A stretch of DNA of 64,000 bases from Allocatelliglobosispora scoriae (lineage in GTDB: Bacteria; Actinomycetota; Actinomycetes; Mycobacteriales; Micromonosporaceae), in NCBI RefSeq assembly GCF_014204945.1, contig NZ_JACHMN010000002.1:3309001-3373000 (forward strand), written 5' to 3'. The position numbers and the translations under genes were made by a program. Of the stretch, positions 9,290-18,264 are shown one piece after another; positions within the stretch are counted from its first letter, which is position 1; the number at the start of each line of letters is the position of its first letter. The notes under the pieces were generated by a model, which was given only the letters and a program-made list of their open reading frames with translations, was not told where the DNA came from and did not search any database.

Positions 9290-9493
9290 CTACAGGGTGC
9301 GGGCGATCTCCGCCAGCACGTCGGCGGGCACCTCGACCACTGTCTCGTGTGCCGGGATGTCCAACTGGGCAAGCGCCTCCGGGTCGGTCACTCGCCATCC
9401 CTGCACGACGAATGTGTCCCGGTCGGTGCGGTAGAGAGACGGGCAGTTGGTGTCTGTCGACAGCACCGTCTTTCGAATGAAGGTGAGCTGCAC
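9290..9493 (-). CDS. small conserved actinobacterial protein
   Basis: A 67-residue protein with the segments LYRTDRDTFVVQGW and VVEVPADVLAEI. From memory, similar short proteins are common in streptomycetes and relatives, often near helix-turn-helix regulators. No biochemical function is known to me. The start is the ATG at 9493, whose N-terminus reads MQLTFIRK. It stands alone between the terminator at 9236 and the DinB-fold gene. Confidence 0.65.
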   Translation of the reverse strand: MQLTFIRKTVLSTDTNCPSLYRTDRDTFVVQGWRVTDPEALAQLDIPAHETVVEVPADVLAEIARTL

Positions 9494-9563
9494 CGAGCCA
9501 GCATAACGGACATCTTTCCCAGTAAGGCACTCCGTGGTCGGTAACGGACGGGTACCAGTTCGG

Positions 9564-10070
9564 TTAGTAGCCGGTGACGCCGTCGACCGTTTCGCGAATG
9601 ATGTCGAGGTGGCCGTTGTGGCGGGCGGTCTCCTCGATGAGGTGCATCAGGATCCAGCCGAGGGTCACGGGAGCCCCCGTGCGGCCCATGTTGCGCTGCG
9701 AGAGCGTCGACAGGTCGGTCTCGGCGATCAGCTTCCGGTAACGCTCCGCCTGGGCGTCGTACTCGTCGAGGAGTTGGGCGATCGGGACCTCCAGGGCGAT
9801 GCTGAACTCGCGGTCCGGCTCCTCCTTGGTCCACGGGCCCGCATCCTCCTCGCCGAGGAAGACGACCTGGATCCAGCTGTACTCCACCCAGGTCACGTGG
9901 CTGACCAGGCCGGCGAGGGTCATCAGCGGTGAGCCCGGCAGCGGGGCGAGGCGCGCGTGCTCATCGCTGACGCCCTTGCACTTCTCGCGCACGGTGGCGC
10001 GGGTGTAGTCCAGAAACGTCGTGAGCATCGCGCGCTCGTCCCACGTCGGCGGGATATCAGTTCTCGTCAT
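9564..10070 (-). CDS. DinB / DUF664 family protein
   Basis: A 168-residue four-helix bundle of the DinB/YfiT superfamily (DUF664 branch). Metal-ligand histidines are apparent in GLVSHVTWVEY (near residue 60) and in the C-terminal ETARHNGHLDIIRE motif. Many actinobacterial members are mycothiol-dependent S-transferases acting on small electrophiles, but the substrate is not visible. ATGs at 10079 and 10070 are in frame. I use 10070, which has a purine-rich stretch at a usable distance. Confidence 0.85.
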   Translation of the reverse strand: MTRTDIPPTWDERAMLTTFLDYTRATVREKCKGVSDEHARLAPLPGSPLMTLAGLVSHVTWVEYSWIQVVFLGEEDAGPWTKEEPDREFSIALEVPIAQLLDEYDAQAERYRKLIAETDLSTLSQRNMGRTGAPVTLGWILMHLIEETARHNGHLDIIRETVDGVTGY

Positions 10071-10122
10071 GCCGCCCATCCTGGGCAGATGGTCCGGCCG
10101 CTGTCGAACGAGTTGTTCCGGA

Positions 10123-10908
10123 TCAGGCGGTGGCCCGGAGGTCCAGACCGGCTCCGGTCGCGGCGGTCAGGGTGAGCTTGTCCGCGTCGATCCGCCAGGT
10201 GAGCGGGCCCGCGCCGAGCACCGCGAGAACGGCGCGTTCCAGCACGTCGCCGCCGCCCGGGCAGGCCATCTTGGTCGAGCGCACCTGCGAGAAGGTGATC
10301 CGGCCGTCGGCCTCGACCGCGGACGCGCCGAACTGGTTGCACCCCGTCGAACCGGTCGCCTTGCCGTCATCGGTGAGCACGACATAGGCCTGCTCGCCGG
10401 TCGGCACCGAGCTCACCGTGTCGCCCTCGATCAGCGACTCCACCTGCCAGCGGGTGCCGATCAGCGCCTTGTCCGGCGTCACCACCCGGCGATCCGTCAA
10501 CGTGATCTCCCCCTTCGATCCGGTGAGCACCAGCGTGTCCCCGTCCAACCGGAAGGCCGGGCCGCCCGTCAGGAACTCGGTGACCCAGGCGTCCTGGTCG
10601 TGGCGGGGCTTGTCGCAGCCCATGTCGGTGCCGCCCATCTGGCCGACGGTGAGCTTGCCGCCGTCGATGGTCACGTCGCCGAAGAGGTGGTTGCAGCCCG
10701 CGATCGCCGAGACCTTGCCCTGGTCGAAGGTGAGCGACAACCGCGTACCGGGGACGAGGTCTTTGGGTTGTCCGTTTTCTTTCACCGATGTCGACAGGAA
10801 GGTGCGGCCGTCGAGGGGTGCGGCGGATCCGCCCGCATCGGCACCACCACAGCCCGCCACCACCAGCAGCAACACGGCCAGCATCGCCCTGCTCACCCTC
10901 ATCATCAT
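10123..10908 (-). CDS. lipoprotein with two META (HslJ-like) domains
   Basis: A 261-residue secreted lipoprotein with a lipobox cysteine at residue 20 (VVAGCGG). Two META/HslJ-type domains follow, each with the AGCN or TGCN loop typical of the family (SAIAGCNHLFGD and GSTGCNQFGAS) and a paired later cysteine (MGCDKP, MACPGG), perhaps forming disulfides. META proteins are exported and associated with stress or novobiocin tolerance in E. coli; the function here is unknown. Three consecutive ATGs start the frame, and the third (10902) has the best ribosome-site spacing. Confidence 0.85.
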   Translation of the reverse strand: MMMRVSRAMLAVLLLVVAGCGGADAGGSAAPLDGRTFLSTSVKENGQPKDLVPGTRLSLTFDQGKVSAIAGCNHLFGDVTIDGGKLTVGQMGGTDMGCDKPRHDQDAWVTEFLTGGPAFRLDGDTLVLTGSKGEITLTDRRVVTPDKALIGTRWQVESLIEGDTVSSVPTGEQAYVVLTDDGKATGSTGCNQFGASAVEADGRITFSQVRSTKMACPGGGDVLERAVLAVLGAGPLTWRIDADKLTLTAATGAGLDLRATA

Positions 10909-11033
10909 GCCCCTTTCGACGGCCGCCTCACGCCGAACGTTCCATCAAACCTGCGCGCATCGACGATGCGCCGGATTGCGGGAATGGCCTAGTTTCATTG
11001 ATTCCCGCGCATCCATCCATCTCGGGGGTAAAG

Positions 11034-12755
11034 TTGCGCATTCTGCGTGGCGTCACATCTGGCGCCCTAGTCCTCTCGGTATCGGCGATCTTGGCTCCGG
11101 CGGCTGCCGTGGCCGGGCCGTCGATCCCGTCCTACAACGCACTGGCCAGCGGCGGGTCGACCTTCGCGCCGAGCAGCCTGCACTTCGACGCGGCGGCGGG
11201 AGACGAGACAGCGGCCAAGAGGGTCACCTTCACCTCGACCGGCCCTGACGCGGTCACCTTCGGGACCGCTTCGCTCGGCGGTACGTCGCCGACCAGCTTC
11301 AACATCGTCGCGGACACCTGCTCCACGCACACGTTCACCTCCGGGCAGACGTGCTACGTCGATGTCACGGCGCTGCTGCCCACACCGGGCAGCCAGTCCG
11401 CAACGCTCAACCTCACCGACGACGCGAGCGGGTCGCACTCCGTGCCGCTCTCCGCGACCGCGATCGTCGGCGCACGCGGGACCTACTACCCGTTCCTGCC
11501 GCAGCGGATCATGGACACGCGGACCGGCAACGGTACGACGAAGGCTCCGATCGGCAGCAACGGTGTCCGGCACCTCCAGGTGACCGGGCGGGGTGGCGTC
11601 GCCGCCACCGGGGTCTCCGCCGTCGTGCTCAACGTGACCGTCGTCAGCCCCGCCTCCAGCGGATACCTCACCGTCTACCCGACGGGCGTTCCGCGCCCGA
11701 CGTCGTCGGCGCTGAACTTCGCCAAGGGCTGGACCGGCGCGAACTCGGTCACCGTCGCCGTCGGCACCGGTGGCCAGATCGACATCTTCAACGCGAGCAG
11801 CTCGGCCGACGTGATCGTCGACGTCGCGGGCTTCTTCGCCGCGAACGACAGCGTGCTCGGCGGCTACGGCCTGGGCGGGCAGTTCCAGTCCGTCTACCCG
11901 GAGCGGCTCTTCGACTCGCGTTACTCCGGTGACGGCTCGCGGCTCGACCAGGACTACTTCGTCAGCACCCCGGTCGACTACGGCGACGAGAACAACTCCC
12001 ACATCCGGGCGTTCGCGGTCAACATCACCGCGGTGTCGCCGCTCGGCAGCGGCTACCTGACGGCGTGGGACGGCGGGGACACCTTCCCCAGCACGTCGAC
12101 GCTGAACTTCGCGGCCGGCAAGACCGTGCCGAACATGGCGATCGTCCCCGCGGGACCGTGCTACATCTGCGAGGGCGACTGGTACGAGAAGCCGTCGATC
12201 AGCATCTACACCTCGCAGGCCACGCACATCCTCGTGGACATCGTCGGCGTCTTCGACGACTCGTCGCTCGAGGACGGTCTGCGGTTCACCCCGATCACCC
12301 CGACCCGGATCGCCGACACCCGCACTCCGCTCGGCCTTCCCGGGGCGCTCGGACCCAACTCGACCGGTGTCCTCACGACGCCCAGCAGCGTGATCACCGA
12401 GCCGGACACCTCGGCGCTGGCGCTCAACGTCACCGCGGTCAACCCGACGGCGAGCACGTGGCTGACGGTGTGGCCCAACGGTGTGGAGGGTCTGCCGCAG
12501 CCGACGATCAGCAGCCTCAACCCGGCCAAGGGCCAGACGGTGCCGAACGCCGTGATCACGGTGATCGGCCCGGAAGAGGCGTTCAACATCTACAACAACG
12601 CGGGGACGACCCACGTGCTCATCGACGTGGTCGGCACCTTCTGGCTCTACCCCGGCACCGCCTCGTCCGGCTTCGCCGGTCCGGGCTTCGGGGCGAAGGG
12701 TCCGTCGCAGCTGCGGAGCGTGACGACAGGCGGAGCTGTTCGCCACCAGCGCTGA
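11034..12755 (+). CDS. secreted Ig-like/actinobacterial 110-residue-repeat protein
   Basis: A 573-residue secreted protein. The start is TTG at 11034, chosen because GGGGG lies just upstream and because the aligned paralogue at 40646 starts at the matching GTG. A signal peptide covers about residues 1-27. An ASPM/SPD-2/Hydin-like Ig domain follows (FAPSSLHFD to VPLSATAI). Then come three copies of a roughly 110-130-residue unit running from RxxDTR, through VVLNVTVVSP, YLTVYP, ALNFxxG and VTVxxG, to VIVDVAGFF. These units recur in actinobacterial exported proteins. It may be an envelope or adhesion protein; the role is unknown. Confidence 0.75.
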   Translation: MRILRGVTSGALVLSVSAILAPAAAVAGPSIPSYNALASGGSTFAPSSLHFDAAAGDETAAKRVTFTSTGPDAVTFGTASLGGTSPTSFNIVADTCSTHTFTSGQTCYVDVTALLPTPGSQSATLNLTDDASGSHSVPLSATAIVGARGTYYPFLPQRIMDTRTGNGTTKAPIGSNGVRHLQVTGRGGVAATGVSAVVLNVTVVSPASSGYLTVYPTGVPRPTSSALNFAKGWTGANSVTVAVGTGGQIDIFNASSSADVIVDVAGFFAANDSVLGGYGLGGQFQSVYPERLFDSRYSGDGSRLDQDYFVSTPVDYGDENNSHIRAFAVNITAVSPLGSGYLTAWDGGDTFPSTSTLNFAAGKTVPNMAIVPAGPCYICEGDWYEKPSISIYTSQATHILVDIVGVFDDSSLEDGLRFTPITPTRIADTRTPLGLPGALGPNSTGVLTTPSSVITEPDTSALALNVTAVNPTASTWLTVWPNGVEGLPQPTISSLNPAKGQTVPNAVITVIGPEEAFNIYNNAGTTHVLIDVVGTFWLYPGTASSGFAGPGFGAKGPSQLRSVTTGGAVRHQR

Positions 12756-12773
12756 CCTCGACACCAGCAGCAC

Positions 12774-12805
12774 AGGGAGCCCTCGGCCACGGCCGGGGGC
12801 TCCCT
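12774..12805 (+). terminator. hairpin terminator after repeat protein
   Basis: Inverted repeat AGGGAGCCCTCGGCC / GGCCGGGGGCTCCCT (12774-12788 and 12791-12805) with one mismatch and a 2-base centre, 18 bp after the stop. Confidence 0.7.
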
Positions 12806-12884
12806 GCCGTCGGGCGTGACCATAACCGGGCAGCCGCGTTTGATGATCGAAACAGCGAGCTCATCCGCGGAATGGGAGATCATC

Positions 12885-13715
12885 ATGACGGCTGTCGTCG
12901 AGGCCGAGCGGTTCGGATTCGGGGCGAACTGGTTGTCGTTCCTGGAGGTCGTCGACGAGTCCCGGGTGGCGGCGGCCGTCGACTCGCTCACCGAGGTGCT
13001 GCGCAAAGCCCAGCCCAGCGCGGACCTGAGCGGTGCGAGCTTTCTCGACGTCGGCTGCGGCAGCGGGCTCTTCTCCCTCGCCGCCCAGCGCCTCGGTGCC
13101 CGGGTGCACGGGTTCGATGTGGACGCCGACTCCGTCGCCTGCGCGCAGGAGCTCGGTCGGCGGCTCGCACCGGACGCGCCGTGGACCGCCGAGGTCGGCT
13201 CGATCCTGCACGCCGATTACGTTCGCAGCCTCGGCACCTTCGATGTCGTCTACGCCTGGGGCGTGCTGCACCACACCGGCGACCTCGCCCTGGCACTGGA
13301 GCACACGGCCGGGCTCGTCGCCCCGGGCGGGCTGCTCTACCTGGCGATCTACAACGACCAGGGCTGGCAGAGCCGGGTGTGGACCCGCATCAAGCGCGCC
13401 TATGTCCGCTCGGGTCCGGCGGGGCGGGCCGCGCTGGTACGCGGGTCGGCTGCCTATTTCGGGAGCCGGCGGATCGCCTACCGGCTGGCGTCGGGGCTGA
13501 TCGGCGGGCGCGGGCCGCAGACGCCGAAGCAGCCCGTCCGAGGGATGTCGGTCAAGCACGACCTCGTCGACTGGGTCGGCGGCTACCCCTTCGAGGTGGC
13601 CAAGCCCGAGGAGGTCTTCGAGCGGATGCGGCGGTCGGGGTTCGAGCTGCGGTTCCTGCGTACGTGTGGCGGCGGGCTGGGCTGCAACGAGTTCGTGTTC
13701 CAGCGCGTCGACTAG
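12885..13715 (+). CDS. class I SAM-dependent methyltransferase
   Basis: A 276-residue methyltransferase. Motif I is FLDVGCGSGLFSLAA (about residues 49-63), the post-I acid is in HGFDVDADSV, and WGVLHHTGDL is the motif IV region. These place it with UbiG/methyltransf_11-like enzymes. The ATG at 12885 is preceded by GGGAG; an upstream in-frame start would add 23 unlikely residues. It lies at the edge of the surface polysaccharide locus, so a sugar or lipid acceptor is plausible but unproven. Its stop overlaps the LCP gene stop by 4 bp (CTAG). Confidence 0.85.
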   Translation: MTAVVEAERFGFGANWLSFLEVVDESRVAAAVDSLTEVLRKAQPSADLSGASFLDVGCGSGLFSLAAQRLGARVHGFDVDADSVACAQELGRRLAPDAPWTAEVGSILHADYVRSLGTFDVVYAWGVLHHTGDLALALEHTAGLVAPGGLLYLAIYNDQGWQSRVWTRIKRAYVRSGPAGRAALVRGSAAYFGSRRIAYRLASGLIGGRGPQTPKQPVRGMSVKHDLVDWVGGYPFEVAKPEEVFERMRRSGFELRFLRTCGGGLGCNEFVFQRVD

Positions 13716-14752
13716 CGCGGCGCCTTGGCGAGGCCGTCGACGCCGTGCTTGGCGACATACGCGTCGAGCTTGTCGGACTTGACGGCCTGCCAGAACGGCT
13801 TGCCCAACGTGTGGTTGAGGTAGACGACGCTCTCGGTCCCCTCCCGGCCGAGGCCCGCGACGGGTGCCGTCAGGAACCGCACCCCGGTCCGCAGCTTCGG
13901 CGCGTCGGCGGCGAGGGAGAGCATGTCGTCGGTGGTGAACCCGGAGTCGACCCGGACCGTCTCGCTGACGGCGCGCAGCAGCCCGAGCAGCTTCGCCGGA
14001 TCCGTCAGCGTCTCCTTGCTCAGCAGCTGCGTCATCAGCAGGCGCAGGAAGTTCTGCTGGCGCTGCACCCGGTCGATGTCACCGCGCGGCAGTCCGTAGC
14101 GCTGGCGGACGTAGAGCAGCGCCTGAGTGCCGTCGAAGTGATGGGTGCCCTTGGTGAAGGTGACGCCCTGCGACGAGTCGTGGCTGTCGGCGGGGATCGT
14201 CACGTCCACGCCGCCGACGGCGTCGGTGAGGGCGCGGAAGCCGGTCCAGTCGATGATCGCCACGTGGTCGATGCGCAGGTTGGTGAGGCGCTCGACGGTC
14301 TGGACGGTGAGGGGGGCCTGGCCCCAGGCGTACGAAGCGTTGATCTTGGCCTTGCGGTGGCCGGGGATCTCGACCCAGGAGTCGCGCGGGATCGAGATGA
14401 CCGAGGCCTGGCTGCGATCGGGGCTGATCCGCACGACCATCAACACGTCGCTGCGGGCCTGCGGTTCGGTGGTGGTGAGCTTGCCGTCCCGGGTCCGCCG
14501 GGACTCCGTGTCGAGCCCCGCGACGAGCAGGGTCATCCCGACGTTGGTGCGGCTCGGCCGGGTCGAGGCCGGGATCGAGACGAAGGGGTCCGGGATCCGC
14601 TGCAGATCGTTGACGTAACTGCGGCTCGCGTAGCGCAGCGCGCCGTATCCGCCGAGCCCGGCGAGGAGCGCGATGGCGAGCAGCACCAGCACGACACGCC
14701 GCCAGCGGCGCCGCTTGCTGATCGGCGGAGCGGTGGCCGAAGCGTCCGTCAC
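13712..14752 (-). CDS. LytR-CpsA-Psr (LCP) family phosphotransferase
   Basis: A 346-residue membrane-anchored LCP enzyme. A basic cytoplasmic head (SKRRRWRR) precedes a transmembrane helix at about residues 20-40. The LCP domain has the family signatures LLVAGLDTE, RSDVLMVVRI, VISIPRDSW and YVRQRYGLPRGDIDRVQRQQ (shown in part), including conserved Asp and Arg residues that bind pyrophosphate lipid. LCP enzymes transfer glycopolymers from undecaprenyl carriers to peptidoglycan. This fits attachment of the polymer made by the adjacent locus. The GTG at 14752 is chosen; a frame open to 14839 would run into the divergent promoter. Confidence 0.88.
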   Translation of the reverse strand: MTDASATAPPISKRRRWRRVVLVLLAIALLAGLGGYGALRYASRSYVNDLQRIPDPFVSIPASTRPSRTNVGMTLLVAGLDTESRRTRDGKLTTTEPQARSDVLMVVRISPDRSQASVISIPRDSWVEIPGHRKAKINASYAWGQAPLTVQTVERLTNLRIDHVAIIDWTGFRALTDAVGGVDVTIPADSHDSSQGVTFTKGTHHFDGTQALLYVRQRYGLPRGDIDRVQRQQNFLRLLMTQLLSKETLTDPAKLLGLLRAVSETVRVDSGFTTDDMLSLAADAPKLRTGVRFLTAPVAGLGREGTESVVYLNHTLGKPFWQAVKSDKLDAYVAKHGVDGLAKAPR

Positions 14753-14798
14753 TGGAGAACTCCCTCTGCGTGTCGCCCCGGATACCCACAACGCCTGG

Positions 14799-14808
14799 CG
14801 AATAGTAC
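14799..14808. promoter_or_regulatory. shared intergenic motif CGAATAGTAC (copy 1)
   Basis: The 10-mer lies in the divergent promoter region between the LCP gene and the nucleotide-sugar dehydrogenase. An identical copy is at 18265-18274 between two divergent glycosyltransferase genes. It contains a TAGTAC core and could be part of a promoter or activator site. Confidence 0.3.
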
Positions 14809-14856
14809 GTATAAAACCTGATTGGCTCGTATTAGGCAATTTTGGGGAGTAGGCGC

Positions 14857-16116
14857 ATGGCGCGGCGTGTCGTAGTAATCGGGCAGGGCTATGTCGGGCT
14901 CCCCCTCGCGGTCCGTGCCGCGGAGGTGGGCTTCGACGTCGTCGGGATCGACATCGACGAGCACCGGGTCAAGCTGCTCAACGCCGGTGAGTCCTACATC
15001 GACGACATCGGTGACGCGCGGCTGCAGGCCGTCTCCGGGCGCGGCACCTTCCGGGCCAGCTTCGACTTCGCCGACGCGGCCGGTTTCGATGTCTGCGTCA
15101 TCACCGTGCCGACCCCGCTGCTCGGCGATCAGCCGGACCTGGCCTGCGTGGGCGCGGCAGCCGAGGCGATCGCGCCGCACATCCGGCCGGGCAGCATCGT
15201 GGTGCTGGAGTCGACGAGCTACCCGGGGACCACCGAGGAGATGCTGCGGCCGCTGCTGGAGGCGGGCAGCGGGCTGCTGGCGCGGGACGGCTTCCACCTG
15301 GGCTTCAGCCCCGAGCGCATCGACCCCGGCAACCCGCACTGGAGCTTCGACAACACACCGAAGGTCGTCTCCGGCATCGGCCCGGCCGCGCTCGCCGCGA
15401 TCACCGAGTTCTACGCCGCGCTGGTGCAGACGGTCGTGCCGGTCTCCACCCCGCGTACGGCGGAGCTGACGAAGCTGCTGGAGAACACCTTCCGAGCCGT
15501 GAACATCGCGCTCGTCAACGAGCTCGCCACGGTCGCCCGCGACCTCGGCACCGACATCTGGGAGGCGGTCGGCGCCGCCTCCTCCAAGCCCTTCGGCTTC
15601 CTGCCCTTCACCCCCGGGCCCGGCGTCGGCGGCCACTGCCTGCCGATCGACCCGCGCTACCTCTCCTGGCAGGTGGAGCGGGTGACCGGTGCTCCGCTGC
15701 GGATGGTCGAGCTCGCCGACGAGGTCAACCGCGCGATGCCGATGCACGTCATCAACCGGCTCGCCGCCGGGCTCGCCGCCCGGGGCCGGACCCTCTGCGG
15801 GAGCCGGGTGCTGCTGCTGGGCCTCGCCTACAAGCGCAACTCGTCGGACCTGCGCGAATCGCCCGCGATGGAGATCGCGCACGACCTCTTCGAACTCGGT
15901 GTGGCGGTGCACGTCGTGGAGCCGATCGCGCACCCGGACACGATCCCGGCCGAATTCTCCCTGGTCCGCCTCGACGCGGCCGAGGCCCGGGCCGCCGATG
16001 CCGTGCTCGTGCTCACCGACCACGACTGCTTCGACTACGAGCTCGTCGCGCGCGAGGCGGCCTATGTCTTCGACACGCGCAACCGCTGCCAGGGTCCTAG
16101 CGTAGAGCTGCTGTGA
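14857..16116 (+). CDS. nucleotide-sugar dehydrogenase (UDP-HexNAc 6-dehydrogenase type)
   Basis: A 419-residue UDP-glucose/GDP-mannose dehydrogenase superfamily enzyme. An N-terminal NAD site VIGQGYVGLPL is at residues 7-17. The catalytic cysteine is about residue 261 in GVGGHCLPIDPRYLSW. A C-terminal UDP-binding domain contains LLGLAYKRNSSDLRESP. The HCLPIDPxYLSW form resembles WbpA/WecC enzymes, which oxidise UDP-GlcNAc or UDP-ManNAc to uronates, rather than UDP-glucose dehydrogenase. It starts at ATG 14857 after GGGGAG. It supplies an acidic sugar to the surrounding polysaccharide locus. Confidence 0.88.
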   Translation: MARRVVVIGQGYVGLPLAVRAAEVGFDVVGIDIDEHRVKLLNAGESYIDDIGDARLQAVSGRGTFRASFDFADAAGFDVCVITVPTPLLGDQPDLACVGAAAEAIAPHIRPGSIVVLESTSYPGTTEEMLRPLLEAGSGLLARDGFHLGFSPERIDPGNPHWSFDNTPKVVSGIGPAALAAITEFYAALVQTVVPVSTPRTAELTKLLENTFRAVNIALVNELATVARDLGTDIWEAVGAASSKPFGFLPFTPGPGVGGHCLPIDPRYLSWQVERVTGAPLRMVELADEVNRAMPMHVINRLAAGLAARGRTLCGSRVLLLGLAYKRNSSDLRESPAMEIAHDLFELGVAVHVVEPIAHPDTIPAEFSLVRLDAAEARAADAVLVLTDHDCFDYELVAREAAYVFDTRNRCQGPSVELL

Positions 16117-17056
16117 GCGTCCCGGCGTAGTCCGGCTGCGCCAGGAACCACTCCAGCGTCCGGTCCAGCCCCTCCGCGAGCGGCATCGGCGCGACACCGG
16201 GGAAGAGGCGGCGCAGCCGTTCGTCGGCGGCCTGCGAGTCGCGGACGTCACCGGGGCGCGGCGGCAGGTGCGTCACCCGCAGCGGCCTGCCGACCCGGAC
16301 GGCGATCAGCTCGGCGAGGTCGCGCACGGTGAGGCGGCTGCCGAAGGCGAGGTTGACCGGCTCGTCGCTGGTGACCCGGCCCAGCGCCGCGATCGCGAGC
16401 ACCCGGGCCACCGTGGCGACGTAGGTGAAGTCTCGGGTCTGCCCGCCGTCGCCGTGCATCAGCACCGGCTCGTCGCGCAGGATCGCGTCGACGAAGGCCG
16501 GGATCACCGCGGCATAGGCGTGCCCGGCACGCTGGTAGGGGCCGTAGACGTTGAAGAACCGCAGCGCCATCACCGGCAGTCCGAAGGAGGACGCCCAGCT
16601 CAGCGCGTATGACTCGGCGGCGAGCTTGCTCGCGGCATAGGGGCTCAGCGGCCGGGTCGGCATGTCCTCGTGCCGCGGCAGGCCCGGTGTCGCGCCGTAG
16701 ACCGACGACGACGAGGCGACGACGATCGGGATCGAGCGGCTCCGGCACGCCTCCAGCACGTTGGCGGTGCCGGTCGCGTTGATCTCGTGGCTGAGCATCG
16801 GGTCGGCGATCGAGCGGGGCACCGAGGGCCGCGCGGCGAGGTGGATCACGGCATCGGCACCGGCCGAGACCTCGCCGAGCAGCCGGCGGTCCATGATGGA
16901 GCCGATCACCAGCTCGGCCGGCACGCCGTCCAGGTTGTCGGCGAAGCCGGTGCTGAGGTCGTCGAGCACCACGACCGAGACACCGGGGTGTCCCACCAGC
17001 TCCCGGCAGACGTTGGCGCCGATGAACCCGGCGCCCCCCGTGACGAGAATCCTCAT
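16097..17056 (-). CDS. NAD-dependent epimerase/dehydratase (UDP-glucose/HexNAc 4-epimerase-like)
   Basis: A 319-residue extended short-chain dehydrogenase. The Rossmann motif TGGAGFIG is at residues 6-13, HLAARPSVPRS follows, the catalytic serines lie in SSSSVYG, and YAASK holds the catalytic Tyr and Lys. These match UDP-hexose 4-epimerases such as GalE/WbpP relatives. It is co-transcribed after the minus-strand glycosyltransferase (4-bp overlap). Its 3' end overlaps the dehydrogenase on the plus strand by 20 bp. It probably makes a nucleotide sugar for the polymer. Confidence 0.87.
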   Translation of the reverse strand: MRILVTGGAGFIGANVCRELVGHPGVSVVVLDDLSTGFADNLDGVPAELVIGSIMDRRLLGEVSAGADAVIHLAARPSVPRSIADPMLSHEINATGTANVLEACRSRSIPIVVASSSSVYGATPGLPRHEDMPTRPLSPYAASKLAAESYALSWASSFGLPVMALRFFNVYGPYQRAGHAYAAVIPAFVDAILRDEPVLMHGDGGQTRDFTYVATVARVLAIAALGRVTSDEPVNLAFGSRLTVRDLAELIAVRVGRPLRVTHLPPRPGDVRDSQAADERLRRLFPGVAPMPLAEGLDRTLEWFLAQPDYAGTLTAALR

Positions 17057-18228
17057 CCGACCAGCTCTCTGCTCGGGGCGGTCGCGATTCCGCGCGCCGC
17101 CGCCAGGGTGGTGTAGATCCGATCCAGCTCCTCGGCGAACCGGGCCGCCGTGAACCGCTCCTGCGCGAGCTCCCGCGCCGCCGTGCCCATGCGTTCGCGC
17201 AGGCCGGGCTCGGTCAGCACCCGCACGACCGCTCGCGCGAGCGCACCCGCGTCGGTCGGGCAGACGACGCCGGTCACCCCGTCGACGACCACCTCCGCCG
17301 CGCTGCCCACGCCCGTCGTGACGGCGGGCAGCCCGGCGAGCGCCGCCTCGACCAGGCAGAGCGGCATCCCCTCGTTGTCCGAGGTCAGCAGCGCCACGTC
17401 GGCGGCGGCGTAGACGGTCTCCACATCGGCGCGCCAGCCCAGCAGATGCACCCCGGGCAGCCCGGCCGCGCGGATTTCGCCCAGCAGCTCGCCGTCGCCG
17501 CAGACGACGAGGCTCGCCTGCGGCAGCGCCGCCCGGATCTCCCGCCACGCGGCTGTCAACCGGTCGATCCGCTTGATCGCCGTCAGCCGGCCCACAAAAC
17601 AAACGACCAACCCCTCCGCCGGTACGCCGAGAAGCCCCCGCGCCACCGCCCGGCCGGGTAGGGGTTTGAGGGCGGTCCCGGGGGGCGTCACGGCGTACCC
17701 CCGGGGGGTTCCGATGCCCGCGGCCAGGAGGTCGTCGCGGACCTGTGCCCCGACGGCGATCAGGCGATCCGTCCGGCGGGCGAGCCAGCGTTCGGCCGTG
17801 ACCACGGCCCGGGTGCGCCCCGGACCGAAGTAGCCGTGCAGCAGGTGGCCGTGGAAGGTGTGGACGATCACCGGTACCCCGGTGAGCATCGCGGCGACCC
17901 GGCCGAGCGCACCGGCCTTCGCGGCGTGGGTGTGCACGATGTGCGGACGGAAGCGGCGCATCCGGGCGACGAGGCCGGTGAGGGCGCGCAGGTCGTCGCC
18001 GGGGCGCACGGCCCGGCCGAGGCCCGCGATCCGCTCGACGGGCAGGCCGGGTGCCCGCAGCAGCACGTGGTCGGCCTCGTCGGCGCTGACCTGCCCAGCC
18101 AGGATGAGCTGCTCGAACCGGTCGGGATCGAGCCCGTGGCAGGCGGCCTCGGCGAGGACCGCCGGGCCGCCGACGTTCATGCGCGCGATGACCTGCAGCA
18201 CGCGCAGGCGGCCGTGGCGCCCGTCCAT
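17053..18228 (-). CDS. GT-B fold glycosyltransferase (GT4 family)
   Basis: A 391-residue glycosyltransferase. The N-terminal domain opens with VLQVIARMNVGGPAV, a typical acceptor-domain GT4 loop. The C-terminal nucleotide-sugar domain contains VCFVGRLTAIKRIDRL and the EGMPLCLVEAALAGLPAV motif with its conserved glutamates. Such enzymes extend lipid-linked sugars at the inner membrane face. It is the first gene of a two-gene minus operon with the epimerase, divergent from a second glycosyltransferase. The start is ATG 18228. Donor and acceptor cannot be predicted. Confidence 0.88.
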   Translation of the reverse strand: MDGRHGRLRVLQVIARMNVGGPAVLAEAACHGLDPDRFEQLILAGQVSADEADHVLLRAPGLPVERIAGLGRAVRPGDDLRALTGLVARMRRFRPHIVHTHAAKAGALGRVAAMLTGVPVIVHTFHGHLLHGYFGPGRTRAVVTAERWLARRTDRLIAVGAQVRDDLLAAGIGTPRGYAVTPPGTALKPLPGRAVARGLLGVPAEGLVVCFVGRLTAIKRIDRLTAAWREIRAALPQASLVVCGDGELLGEIRAAGLPGVHLLGWRADVETVYAAADVALLTSDNEGMPLCLVEAALAGLPAVTTGVGSAAEVVVDGVTGVVCPTDAGALARAVVRVLTEPGLRERMGTAARELAQERFTAARFAEELDRIYTTLAAARGIATAPSRELVG

Positions 18229-18264
18229 AAGCAATCCCGTTCGGTACTGTTGGCCAGATTTGAC

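Noticed and set aside
10093-10110. SOS-like TCGAAC...GTTCCG near the DinB-fold gene
   Set aside because: The spacer is 5 bp instead of 4 and the right half departs from consensus; no -10 is correctly placed.
12816-12884. N-terminal extension of the methyltransferase
   Set aside because: The extension overlaps the upstream terminator region and lacks a ribosome site; ATG 12885 has GGGAG.
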